Positions 16,849 through 25,888 of a stretch of DNA of 39,235 bases are shown here, in pieces (position 1 is the first letter of the stretch; every line of letters starts with the position of its first letter). Source of the stretch: Psychrobacter sp. (lineage in GTDB: Bacteria; Pseudomonadota; Gammaproteobacteria; Pseudomonadales; Moraxellaceae); assembly GCF_030454045.1 (NCBI RefSeq), contig NZ_JAKDJE010000023.1, positions 1 to 39,235 of the forward strand. Reading direction: 5' to 3'. Below the pieces are notes generated by a model. That model made no database searches and was not told the origin of the DNA. It was given only the letters and a program-made list of their open reading frames with translations. The translations under genes and the position numbers were made by a program.

Positions 16849-17883
16849 TTATTCTACCACTTCTTTTGCTTTATCGATAACTGCTTGTGACAAAGCAATG
16901 CCTTCTTCTTCAGCATGTTTTGGGCTGACGTGCAAATCAAGCGCTTGTGGGGTATAAACAGGAATAGCACCTGCTTTTTCACCGTTCAAGATACGCACAA
17001 CGATCTTACCCGTTTCACGACCAAGCTCGTAGTAGTTGACGCCCAAAGCGGCAACAGCACCGCGCTCAACTGAGCTGGTATCTGAGGCGATCAGTGGAAT
17101 CTTGCTTTCTTTGGCGATTTGATAGAGTGACTCGTAAGCTGAGACCACGTTATTGTCTGTTGAGGTGTAGATCATATCGACCTTACCTTCTAGGCTGCGT
17201 GCTGCCATTGCGATGTCATTACTGCGCTGTGCAGGTGCTTCAAGCACGTTAATGCCTTGAGGGGTCAGTTTTTCTTTGAGGTTTTTTAGAATAACCGTTG
17301 AGTTGACTTCACCTGGACTATAGACATAACCGACATTTTTTAGTTCAGGAATGACTTGGCGCATCAATTCAATTTGCGGCTCATATGGTAGGGCATCTGA
17401 GGCTCCTGTTACGTTGGTGCCAGAGCCGTCCAAACTTGGCACTAGCTTGGCAGCGACTGGATCAGTCACGGCAGAGAATACCAGTGGAATGCTACTCGTT
17501 GAGGCGGCCACAGACTGTGCAGATGGGGTAGCAATCGCCACGATCACATCTGGATCATCAGCGACGAACTGTTTGGCAATCTGACCGGCTGTCGCAGTGT
17601 TACCTTGTGCGCTTTGGAAGTTGACCGTTAGGTTTTCACCATCTTTGAATCCTGCTTCGTTTAACTCATCGATCACGCCTTTGCGTACATCATCAAGTGC
17701 TGGATGCTCAACGATTGCCGTGATGGCAACTGTTTTCATGACTGCCGCGGCTTCACCGCCCGCCGCGCCATCGATTGTATCTGGATCATCTGTAGGCGAC
17801 TGATTACAACCAGTCAAGATAGCAGTGCATACGCTACCGAGTAGTAGTGCTTTGCCAAACTTAAAGCGGTTTTGATACAACAT
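16849..17883 (-). CDS. ABC importer substrate-binding lipoprotein 2 (ABC_sub_bind family)
   Basis: This 344-aa binding protein belongs to the TrpX-like ABC_sub_bind family. It has a signal peptide ending in the lipobox LTGC, so it should be lipid-anchored in the periplasm. The domain begins with VAITAIVEHPALDDVRKG and contains NLTVNFQSAQGNTATAGQIA, IATPSAQSVA and GYVYSPGEVNS, all family hallmarks. I chose the ATG at 17883 with AGGAG 8 bases upstream; the in-frame GTG three codons earlier overlaps that site. It is a tandem paralogue of the lipoprotein encoded just upstream. Confidence 0.88.
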   Translation of the reverse strand: MLYQNRFKFGKALLLGSVCTAILTGCNQSPTDDPDTIDGAAGGEAAAVMKTVAITAIVEHPALDDVRKGVIDELNEAGFKDGENLTVNFQSAQGNTATAGQIAKQFVADDPDVIVAIATPSAQSVAASTSSIPLVFSAVTDPVAAKLVPSLDGSGTNVTGASDALPYEPQIELMRQVIPELKNVGYVYSPGEVNSTVILKNLKEKLTPQGINVLEAPAQRSNDIAMAARSLEGKVDMIYTSTDNNVVSAYESLYQIAKESKIPLIASDTSSVERGAVAALGVNYYELGRETGKIVVRILNGEKAGAIPVYTPQALDLHVSPKHAEEEGIALSQAVIDKAKEVVE

Positions 17884-17991
17884 GGGTCTCACTCCTAAAA
17901 AGTAATAATGTGTCCGTACATTATTTAATAGATGGGTAAAAGGGTAAAAAGAGTCATCTACATAGATGGCTATTAGAGCTGTTTGTCGGTC

Positions 17992-19053
17992 TTATTTATC
18001 AGTGCTTTTTGCTTGTTCGTCGACATTGATGCCATTTTTTAGCAGTTCTGCTGGCAAGGTGACGCCTTGCGTCTCGGCATGCTTAGGACTGATATATAGG
18101 GTTAGGTCGTTCATGATTTGAGGTTCAATCGTGTTGATGGCTTCGCCATTCAATACGCGGTACACCATCTTGCCTGTGGTACGGCCAAAGTCATAATCAT
18201 TGACACCAAGTGCCGCCGCCGCGCCGCGCTTCACACTGAACTCATCAGACGCGACAATGGGTAATTTTAATTCATTCGCCGCTTGGGTCATGGCTTCAAA
18301 AGCAGAAGCAACATTATTGTCAAATGAGGTATAGATGATATCTGCGCGTCCTTGCAAGCTACGCGTTGCCATGCCGATATCGGTTGGACGATTGGCAGGG
18401 ATGTCTAACAACGTCAGACCTCGTGCTGGCAGGGCTTGCTTTAGACTATCACGCAATGACACTGAGTTGGCTTCGCCTGGGCTGTAAACGTAGCCGATCG
18501 TTTTCATATCAGGTTTTATTTGCTGCAATAAGTCTAACTGCGGCTCTAGAGGTAGCTGACTCGATAATCCTGTCAAATTGCTTTGAAAGGGCTTGCCATC
18601 TTCAGTGATGAGCTTGGCACCTAATGGATCTGACACAGCCGTATAGATAATAGGAATCGTGGTGGTCGCAGCGACAATCGACTGGGCCGATGGTGTCGAG
18701 ATAGCAACGATGGCGTCCGGATTGTCTCCTGCAAACTGCTTAGCAATCTGTCCTGCTGTCGCGGTATTGCCCTGTGCACTTTGGAAGTTGACCGTTAGGT
18801 TTTGGCCCTCAACATACCCATTGTCTGCCAGCTCATCGATGATGCCGCGGCGCATGTCATCCAATGATGGGTGCTCAACGATCTGGGTAATCGCAATGGA
18901 TTTGGCAGGTTTTTCTGCATCTACCGCAGCACTATTTTCAGTGGTTGCTGGGGTGTCAGTAGAGGAGTTCGAGCAGCCTATCAGGCCAAGTGTGCTAATG
19001 GCACTAAGAGCAACGCCATATAGGCTTAAGCGTAGAGTAGAAGCAATAATCAT
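17992..19053 (-). CDS. ABC importer substrate-binding lipoprotein 1 (ABC_sub_bind family)
   Basis: This 353-aa protein is the first gene of the operon. The signal peptide ends at LIGC (lipobox). The mature domain starts IAITQIVEHPSLDDMRRG and shares NLTVNFQSAQGNTATAGQIA and STPSAQSI with the second binding protein, so the pair arose by tandem duplication. Ligand-contacting loops differ (for example IVASDEFSVKRGAAA here against LIASDTSSVERGAVA), which allows different ligand preference. The ribosome-binding site before the ATG is weak. The gap to the next gene is 108 bases. Confidence 0.88.
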   Translation of the reverse strand: MIIASTLRLSLYGVALSAISTLGLIGCSNSSTDTPATTENSAAVDAEKPAKSIAITQIVEHPSLDDMRRGIIDELADNGYVEGQNLTVNFQSAQGNTATAGQIAKQFAGDNPDAIVAISTPSAQSIVAATTTIPIIYTAVSDPLGAKLITEDGKPFQSNLTGLSSQLPLEPQLDLLQQIKPDMKTIGYVYSPGEANSVSLRDSLKQALPARGLTLLDIPANRPTDIGMATRSLQGRADIIYTSFDNNVASAFEAMTQAANELKLPIVASDEFSVKRGAAAALGVNDYDFGRTTGKMVYRVLNGEAINTIEPQIMNDLTLYISPKHAETQGVTLPAELLKNGINVDEQAKSTDK

Positions 19054-19657
19054 TATTAGGATAACTCATAGGTTATATCAATTATAAAAACCAAGTGAGT
19101 ACTGCCAGATTGATCAAGCCTACTAATAGCAATGCTCAAATGATCTGTTTGGTTCTCTTTGGTTTTAAAAAAGATATTGGAGAATGCAGATTAGCCGAGT
19201 CAATACTATGTTGATGCCAAAATAGCAGGCTAACCATTAAATAAAGTAATCGTTCCGTCGATTATTATGTTCATATTATGACAGCAATGTAAGTTATCGC
19301 AATAAAAAATTAAGGCGCATTCGTCATAGGTGTATTTAGTAAGAATAACGGGCATTATCTTAAATATTTTTTTGAGCATTGCCATAAGCGTGGACGTGAG
19401 CGTTTGACCACAAAAACACACCCCTTAACGCCTTTTTTTATCCAATACACAGACAGGCAAAAAGCGTACAAGCTAGCAACGCATCTATTACGAACCCAAT
19501 TCATAATTAACGTAAGCTAATGTTTATATAAAAATTTTTTATATGAGAAGTAGAGTACGTCCAAAATCCATATCATTACTATGTTGACGTGTTGAATATA
19601 CAACGCACTCAAATATCTCATTACTATTATTCAAACGCATATTTTAAGGATAACATT
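19054..19657. other. Divergent AT-rich intergenic region
   Basis: About 600 bases lie between the ABC operon (minus) and the small exported-protein gene (plus). It must hold both promoters. The few short ORFs have no ribosome-binding site or protein-like composition. I see no T-box, riboswitch or strong hairpin. Confidence 0.5.
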
Positions 19658-20062
19658 ATGAATACGGCTAATTTAAAGTTATTAACCATCGCTGGCATTA
19701 CGGCAAGCTCATTGATTTGCCTGCCTGCTATGGCAAAAGACAATCATGGTAATGGGCACGGTCATGGCAAAGGCAACTCTGCTCACATTAGTAAAGATTA
19801 CAACCATAACAATTATCAAAATAATGGTAATGCCCGCCCGAATATTAATGCGTATCGCAATGCTAGTCCTAACGCCTCATTCAAGCGTGACCTTGATAAA
19901 TACGGTTATAGAGTAGTTGGTAAGATTGACAGAAGGGATTATGATCGTTCTGTTATTTTAGACCGTTATGATGACCGTTACGTACGTATTCGTACGCCAG
20001 AGAATAAGATTGTAACAGTGATTAATAATACGTTGGAAATTATTGATGTTTTGAGTAGATAA
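19658..20062 (+). CDS. Small exported His/Asn-rich protein, 134 aa
   Basis: The ATG at 19658 has AAGGA 7 bases upstream and starts a clear Sec signal peptide (MNTANLKLLTIAGITASSLI, cleavage near AMA-KD at about residue 26). The mature part begins with a low-complexity stretch rich in His, Gly and Asn (NHGNGHGHGKGNSAH), then a Tyr/Arg-rich section. It ends in a compact domain of alternating basic and acidic residues (YDRSVILDRYDDRYVRIR). No cysteine follows the signal. The function is unknown. The His-rich segment could bind metal ions, and the general plan resembles small periplasmic metal-related proteins, but I cannot assign a family. An upstream in-frame ATG (19589) is less likely. Confidence 0.75.
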   Translation: MNTANLKLLTIAGITASSLICLPAMAKDNHGNGHGHGKGNSAHISKDYNHNNYQNNGNARPNINAYRNASPNASFKRDLDKYGYRVVGKIDRRDYDRSVILDRYDDRYVRIRTPENKIVTVINNTLEIIDVLSR

Positions 20063-20092
20063 CAGCGAGATTTAATCTTTTAAGTCACCCAG

Positions 20093-20124
20093 AAAAAAAA
20101 CGGTCTATTTAGACCGTTTTTTTT
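20093..20124. terminator. Bidirectional terminator
   Basis: CGGTCT (20101-20106) and AGACCG (20111-20116) form a stem around a 4-base loop, flanked by eight A and eight T, so it works in both directions. It sits between the convergent exported-protein gene and metG. Confidence 0.92.
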
Positions 20125-20180
20125 CTTTCTTTAGTTGTTACTTACATCATTACTTAAGTTAACGTTACTTATTAATGTTC

Positions 20181-22265
20181 CTATGCGAGCACATCACCAA
20201 TGACACAGTTATCAGGTAGCGTAACGACCGTTAGCTGAGTTTTTGGATTGCCTGTTGACAATACCATGCCTTCTGATACGCCAAATTTCATTTTACGCGG
20301 GGCAAGGTTGGTCACGCAAATGACTTTCTTACCCGTCAGTTGCTCAGGCTCATAGAACTTACGAATACCGCTAAACACGTTGCGTGGCTTATCTTCGCCC
20401 ACATCTAGGGTGAATTGTAGTAATTTGTCTGCGCCTTCTACGTGATTGCACTCAAGCACTTTAGCGACTTTCATCTCAACCTTAGCAAAGTCTTCGATAC
20501 CAATATAGTCGGCATCCGCTGCATCAGTATTTTTGGCAGCTGCTTTCTCTTTATCGTTAGCATTGTCCGCAGTCGGTGTGGCTTCCAAAGAGGCCTTTGA
20601 TGCGTCGACCATCGCTTGTACGTTTTTCTCTTCAATGCGCTGCATCAATGGTTTGAACTTGTTGATTTGATGACCAAGTAGCCACTGGCTACGGCTGGCA
20701 AAGCTCAAATCATCCAAGTTCAAGAACGCTTTGGCATTGTCCGTCATCTCAGGCAATACGGGTGCCAGATAGACCATCAATTGACGGAAGATGTTGATCG
20801 CGACCGAGCAGACGTCTTGAACTTCTTGCTCAGTACCTTCTTGTTTCGCCAGTGACCATGGCTTTTTGGCATCGATATATTCGTTCGCTTTATCCGCGCA
20901 CTGCATGATGAGGCGCATAGCGCGTGAAAATTCACGATTTTCGTAAGCAGCAGCAATCTCATCGCCCGTTTTGGTAATGTCTTCTAATAGGCGCGGTTCA
21001 GCGCAGGTGTCAGACAGTATACCGTCGTATTTTTTGACCAAAAAGCCTGCGCTACGGCTGGCGATATTGACCACTTTGCCGACCAAGTCAGAGTTGACCT
21101 TTTGCATAAAGTCTTCTAAGTCAAGGTTGATATCCTCGACTTTGTCAGACAGCTTACTGGCAAAGTAATAACGCAGGTACTCAGGATGCAAGTGCTCAGC
21201 GTAAGTTTCGGCTTTAATAAAGGTGCCGCGTGACTTACTCATTTTTTCGCCATTGACCATCAAGAAACCATGAGCAAAAACGCCCGTTGGTGTACGGAAC
21301 TCACTACCCGCAAGCATGGCTGGCCAAAACAGCGCATGGAAATAAACGATGTCTTTACCGATGAAGTGATAAACTTCAGTTTTGTGCTCGTTTTCTTGCA
21401 TCCAGTAACGGTCAAAATCCAGCGCGTTTTCAGTACCTACGCGTTTATCACATAGGTTTTTAAAGCTTGCCATGTAGCCGACTGGCGCATCGAGCCAGAC
21501 ATAAAAGTATTTGTCCGGCTCATCACTTGGCGTATCTGGAATTTGAAAGCCGAAGTAGGGCGCATCACGTGAGATATCCCAGCTGGCAAGTCCAGCATCA
21601 AACCATTCTTGTAGTTTATTAGCGACTGATGTTTGTAGACGACTGTCACTGCGTGTCCAGTCTTTTAAGAACTGCTCAAACTCAGGCAAATCAAAGAAAT
21701 AATGCTTAGACGTTTTAAGCACAGGCGTTGCATCAGACAACGTTGAGTGCGGATCTTTCAGATCTGTCGCATCATAAGTGGTGCCACAAACTTCACAGTT
21801 ATCGCCGTACTGGTCTGGTGAATCACACTCTGGGCAAGTTCCTTTGACAAAACGATCTGCTAGAAACAACTGCTTTTCTGGATCAAAAAGTTGCTCAACA
21901 TCTTTTGTACTGATATGGCCAGCATCATTAAGGCGACGATAAATCAGCTCAGAGAATTGCTTGTTTTCTTCAGAATGCGTGGAGTGGTAATTATCAAAAT
22001 CAATCAAAAATTTACTGAAATCTGCTTCGTGCGACGCTTTCACTGAAGCAATTTGCGCCTCTGGTGTTACGCCGTTGGCTTCTGCCTTGAGCATGATTGC
22101 CGTACCGTGTGCATCATCCGCGCAGACATAGGTGACTTGATGGCCTTGCGCTTTCATCGCACGTACCCAAATGTCTGTCTGAATATATTCTACAAGATGC
22201 CCCAAATGGATATGGCCATTGGCGTAGGGCAGCGCACTGGTTACTAGAATCTCACGCACTTTCAT
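20181..22265 (-). CDS. metG: Methionine-tRNA ligase
   Basis: The enzyme charges tRNA-Met with methionine. The HIGH-like motif HLGH (about residues 20-23), a zinc-knuckle region with CPECDSPDQYGDNCEVCG, the KMSKS motif (KMSKSRG) and the anticodon-binding helices are all present. The C-terminal EMAP/Trbp111-type domain (IEDFAKVEMKVAKVLECNHV onward) supports dimerisation and tRNA binding. Length about 694 aa, normal for proteobacterial MetG. I use the ATG at 22265. The base before it belongs to a GTG, and a GTG three codons inside (22256-22258) has better spacing from AGG, so the start is uncertain by a few residues. A linker rich in Ala and Asp (about 570-590) separates the C-terminal domain. 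Confidence 0.96.
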   Translation of the reverse strand: MKVREILVTSALPYANGHIHLGHLVEYIQTDIWVRAMKAQGHQVTYVCADDAHGTAIMLKAEANGVTPEAQIASVKASHEADFSKFLIDFDNYHSTHSEENKQFSELIYRRLNDAGHISTKDVEQLFDPEKQLFLADRFVKGTCPECDSPDQYGDNCEVCGTTYDATDLKDPHSTLSDATPVLKTSKHYFFDLPEFEQFLKDWTRSDSRLQTSVANKLQEWFDAGLASWDISRDAPYFGFQIPDTPSDEPDKYFYVWLDAPVGYMASFKNLCDKRVGTENALDFDRYWMQENEHKTEVYHFIGKDIVYFHALFWPAMLAGSEFRTPTGVFAHGFLMVNGEKMSKSRGTFIKAETYAEHLHPEYLRYYFASKLSDKVEDINLDLEDFMQKVNSDLVGKVVNIASRSAGFLVKKYDGILSDTCAEPRLLEDITKTGDEIAAAYENREFSRAMRLIMQCADKANEYIDAKKPWSLAKQEGTEQEVQDVCSVAINIFRQLMVYLAPVLPEMTDNAKAFLNLDDLSFASRSQWLLGHQINKFKPLMQRIEEKNVQAMVDASKASLEATPTADNANDKEKAAAKNTDAADADYIGIEDFAKVEMKVAKVLECNHVEGADKLLQFTLDVGEDKPRNVFSGIRKFYEPEQLTGKKVICVTNLAPRKMKFGVSEGMVLSTGNPKTQLTVVTLPDNCVIGDVLA

Positions 22266-22268
22266 CAC

Positions 22269-22616
22269 CTATATTTTTATATAAACGGGTTGGTTATCAA
22301 ATGTTTTTGACCATTTATGGCTATTAAACACGATATTATCAAGATCAAAAATTTCCAAAAATAAGAAAAATCAAAAAAGTGTGCCTATGATACCGTAATT
22401 CAGATAATTTTGTGATATTCCTTAGTAATTACTTCCTATGGAGTCGTTAGACAGTGATGGCAAGCAGTAGGTCTGCACTGCATCTGATGGTGATATGACC
22501 ATTAAAAAAACCCACTACGGCTGCCGCAAAGTGAGGTTTTTGTTAGGTTATTGGCTTTGGTATCCGTAGGCGATAAGGATATATGGCGTGTCTGTTTTAG
22601 AGGCCGCCAAACCGTT
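22269..22616. other. Intergenic region metG-gntP
   Basis: About 350 bases lie between the metG start and the GntP-permease stop, both minus. It contains the permease terminator (22504-22542) and must contain the metG promoter. I see no further feature. Confidence 0.55.
22504..22542 (-). terminator. Terminator of the GntP permease gene
   Basis: On the minus strand, AAAAACCTCACT pairs imperfectly with AGTGGGTTTTT around an inner GC-rich stem (CGGC/GCCG). A run of seven T follows. It lies 75 bases after the permease stop. Confidence 0.82.
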
Positions 22617-24032
22617 TTAGAGTGAACCGAACAGTGTGCCCAAAATAATGACCGCAATGACCGCAATTAAAGGAATGACCATGGTCACCATTGCCAAGTT
22701 TAAGTATGACTGTTTGTGAGTCAGGCCGCAGATGGCAAATAGGGTGATGACTGCGCCACTGTGCGGTAGCGTATCGAGACCGCCTGCTGCCATGACAGCC
22801 ACACGGTGCATGAGCTCAGGGTCGATACCCGCCGCAAGCGCCATACGTAGATAGTCTTCGCCCAATGTCGATAGTGCAATACTCAAACCGCCAGATGATG
22901 AGCCTGTGATACCAGCAAGCGTCGTCATAGCCACCGCTTCTGAGATCAGCGGGTTATCAGGGGTGAGGTTTAGAATGCTGTCACGAATTACTAGGAACCC
23001 TGCTAATGATGCGATAACGGCGCCATAACCCACTTCTGATGCGGTATTGAAGATTGGCAGCATCGAGTCATAAGTACCACGGTTAATGGTTTTTTGTAGG
23101 TTGTTCCAGTGTCCAATGTGTAGCAAGATTAACACCACACAAGCCACGACTAACGAGATGATAATGGACCATAACCCGAGCGATCCATCTATATTTAAAT
23201 CGGGAAACTGAATTTGTAGGCTACTAAAATCGATAGATGGAAAGATGGCATAAGTGAATAAGGCGTTCAATCCGATGACCAAGACGAGCGGAATCATGGC
23301 AACGGTAAAGGAAGTCTGATGCGTGCTTAATACGTCAGCTTCTTTAGCATTATCGCCAATGCCGCCTACATCTTCGTCATCATGTTGACCATAGCCTTCG
23401 CCAGCGTTATTGGCTTTTTTGGCGCGTGATTGCAACCACATCCAGCCACCAATAAACATAATCATACCGCCGATAATCCCCAAAATAGGCGCAGCAAAGA
23501 CATTGGTATTGTAGTAAGGGATGGGAATGGCGTTTTGAATGGCTGGCGTGCCAGGCAGTGCGGTCATGGTAAAGGTAAATGATCCTAGGGCAATGGCAGC
23601 AGGAATCAAACGTTTTGGAATATCGGCAGCTTTAAATAAATCTTTGGCAATAGGATAAATGGCAAAAGCCACCACAAACAGTGATACCCCGCCGTAAGTC
23701 AAAATTCCGCAGACCAAGATCACCGCGAGAATGGCTTTGCTGGCACCGAGCTTTTCGACGACGGTACTGGCAATCGCGGTTGCCGCACCAGAATCCGCCA
23801 TTAAACGCCCAAACAATGCCCCGAGTAAAAATATAGGAAAGAACTTAAGTAAGAATCCACTCAAGGCACCCATAAAGATATCAGTATAAGCGGGAATCGT
23901 GTTTAAAAAATCGCCTGAGAGTAAAACGGCAAGTGTCGCCATGATGGGAGCAAGAATGAGTACCGAATAACCGCGATAAGCAAAAAACATGAGTAATAAT
24001 AAGGTGATAACAATCGCAAATGTGCTGAACAT
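22617..24032 (-). CDS. GntP-family permease, probable 3-hydroxybutyrate or organic-acid transporter
   Basis: This 471-aa inner-membrane protein has about 12 hydrophobic helices and a hydrophilic central loop with a run of acidic residues (about residues 205-225). The segments GALFGRLMADSGAA, LPGTPAIQNAIP and GLDTLPHSGAVITL are typical of GntP-family transporters. The start has a strong AAGGAGG site. It is divergent from atoE and the acetoacetate genes. In Pseudomonas aeruginosa a GntP-family gene also accompanies bdhA and an AtoE-type gene. Transport of 3-hydroxybutyrate is therefore a reasonable inference, but gluconate-type substrates cannot be excluded. Confidence 0.82.
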   Translation of the reverse strand: MFSTFAIVITLLLLMFFAYRGYSVLILAPIMATLAVLLSGDFLNTIPAYTDIFMGALSGFLLKFFPIFLLGALFGRLMADSGAATAIASTVVEKLGASKAILAVILVCGILTYGGVSLFVVAFAIYPIAKDLFKAADIPKRLIPAAIALGSFTFTMTALPGTPAIQNAIPIPYYNTNVFAAPILGIIGGMIMFIGGWMWLQSRAKKANNAGEGYGQHDDEDVGGIGDNAKEADVLSTHQTSFTVAMIPLVLVIGLNALFTYAIFPSIDFSSLQIQFPDLNIDGSLGLWSIIISLVVACVVLILLHIGHWNNLQKTINRGTYDSMLPIFNTASEVGYGAVIASLAGFLVIRDSILNLTPDNPLISEAVAMTTLAGITGSSSGGLSIALSTLGEDYLRMALAAGIDPELMHRVAVMAAGGLDTLPHSGAVITLFAICGLTHKQSYLNLAMVTMVIPLIAVIAVIILGTLFGSL

Positions 24033-24375
24033 ATAGCCCTCCTTGGCAACATAAAAACAGCGAATAGGTTGTACTTGTTCATTATCTCTATCGAGAAATT
24101 ATTGAATAATAATAAGCACTTGGCTGCTAACATCACGTAGATGTTATTTTCTAATCATTAAGCAACTGGTCGCTGCAAAAATAATATGTTAAGTTAGCAT
24201 AAGTGTTTTAAATATGATATATCGATATAATATGTATTATTATAAATAGATATATCAAGTATGGTGCTTGCTAGCAACGGTATTGGCTAAACGCCACTCT
24301 AGTGATAGCAAGCACTGACTATAACAATGAATGATTCACCTCATCACAAGCATCAGATTTACAGGGAATGTGAAT
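24033..24375. promoter_or_regulatory. Divergent promoter region of the 3-hydroxybutyrate cluster
   Basis: About 340 very AT-rich bases separate gntP-like (minus) from atoE (plus). An inverted repeat TGATATATC (24215-24223) and GATATATCA (24249-24257), 25 bases apart, is a candidate operator. No regulator gene is adjacent. Confidence 0.5.
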
Positions 24376-25716
24376 ATGTTTAGTGCCATCACCAATGCGA
24401 GCGTGCAGCTGGTCAACCGTTACCTGCCATCGCCATTCGTCTTTTCTATTGTGTTGACCCTCATTGCATTTGTCGTTGGCTTAGTGATTACTGGCCAAGA
24501 TATGATTGCGATGGCAGGACACTGGGGCAATGGCCTGTGGTCGCTACATAGCTTTGCCATGCAAATGGCGCTGATTTTGGTCACAGGCTACGCGTTTGCC
24601 AGTGCGCCATTCATTCAGCGACTGCTAGACAACTTAGCCAGTCACGTGCATTCGCCTACGACCGCCATTATCGTCTCAACCTTGGTCGGTCTGGTCGGCT
24701 CATGGATAAACTGGGGCTTTGGTCTGATTATTGGCGCGATCTTTGCCAAATCCTTGGCCAAAAAAGTGGCCAATGTCGACTATCCATTATTGGTCGCTGC
24801 GGCTTATTCGGGCTTTGTTATTTGGCATGGCGGCTTTTCAGGCTCGATACCACTGACACTCAGCTCAGGCGGTGACACACTGCTGACACTGTCTGGTAAT
24901 ACCATGAGTGAGGCGGTGCCATTGTCGCAGACCGTATTTGCAGGCTATAACTTATTGATGGTGGGGCTACTCATTGTCATCCTGCCGCTGCTCAACCGCT
25001 TTATGCATCCCAAACATCCTACCGTGATTGATCCAAAGCTGATCGAAGAAGAGATCTATGTCGCGCCGCCCAGAGAAACACCCGCGCAGAAGCTGGATGA
25101 TAGTCGCATCATCGCGGTGATATTGCTAGCGCTGGCATTGATGTATTACATCAGCGAGTTTGGCAACAACGGTATCAATCTGGGGCTAAACATCGTCATT
25201 GGGCTGTTTCTATTTATCGGTTTGCTGTCGCACGGCACGCTAGAGCGCTACTACCGCGCTGTCCATTCAGGCATTGGCGGCATCACAGGCATCGTCTTAC
25301 TGTTCCCATTTTACGGCAGTATCATGGGCATTATGACGGGTGCCAATGCCAATGGCATTTCTATTAGCACCCAAGTTACCGAATTTTTTGTCAATTCTGC
25401 CTCCGCAGACAGCTTTCCTATTTTTGCCTTTTTAAGTGCTGGTTTGGTCAATGTCTTTGTGCCATCAGGGGGCGGACAGTTTGCGGTACAAGGCCCTGTG
25501 ATGATTCCTGCTGGTATTGAGCTGGGGGTTAATCCCGCCATTACCGCCATGGCGATCGCATGGGGTGACGCGTGGACCAATATGATTCAGCCGTTTTGGG
25601 CACTGCCATTACTGGGTATTGCAGGCTTAGATGCACGGGCGATTATGGGGTATTGCTTGATCGTGCTGGCGGTATCTGGCGCCATCATCATGAGCGTGTT
25701 TTGGCTTGTGGCATAA
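24376..25716 (+). CDS. atoE: Short-chain fatty acid transporter (AtoE family)
   Basis: This 446-aa membrane protein of the AtoE/short-chain fatty acid transporter family is predicted to import acetoacetate, butyrate or related acids. It is highly hydrophobic, with about 12 helices. Conserved family segments include GSWINWGFGLIIGAIFAK, VIWHGGFSGSIPLTL and FVPSGGGQFAVQGP. A cytoplasmic loop near residues 215-235 carries EEEIYVAPPRETPAQK. I chose the ATG at 24376, since an upstream in-frame ATG at 24331 would add 15 residues before the family start MFSAITNASV. It is followed 172 bases later by the CoA-transferase genes on the same strand. Confidence 0.9.
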   Translation: MFSAITNASVQLVNRYLPSPFVFSIVLTLIAFVVGLVITGQDMIAMAGHWGNGLWSLHSFAMQMALILVTGYAFASAPFIQRLLDNLASHVHSPTTAIIVSTLVGLVGSWINWGFGLIIGAIFAKSLAKKVANVDYPLLVAAAYSGFVIWHGGFSGSIPLTLSSGGDTLLTLSGNTMSEAVPLSQTVFAGYNLLMVGLLIVILPLLNRFMHPKHPTVIDPKLIEEEIYVAPPRETPAQKLDDSRIIAVILLALALMYYISEFGNNGINLGLNIVIGLFLFIGLLSHGTLERYYRAVHSGIGGITGIVLLFPFYGSIMGIMTGANANGISISTQVTEFFVNSASADSFPIFAFLSAGLVNVFVPSGGGQFAVQGPVMIPAGIELGVNPAITAMAIAWGDAWTNMIQPFWALPLLGIAGLDARAIMGYCLIVLAVSGAIIMSVFWLVA

Positions 25717-25888
25717 CGCCTATAGATAAGCGGAATAAAAGATAAGTGGAACAAACTGAAAAAAACAACAAGACAACAATTGCGAGTAGTACCAGTCAAA
25801 CATGAGCACAGAGATACTTGATATATTCAATACCGTATCGATGAATACAGGGATTAAAAAGTACAAACAATAATCATAGGAGATAAAT

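Noticed and set aside
19230..19421. 63-codon minus-strand ORF upstream of the ABC operon
   Set aside because: Low-complexity AT-rich translation with no ribosome-binding site; likely chance.
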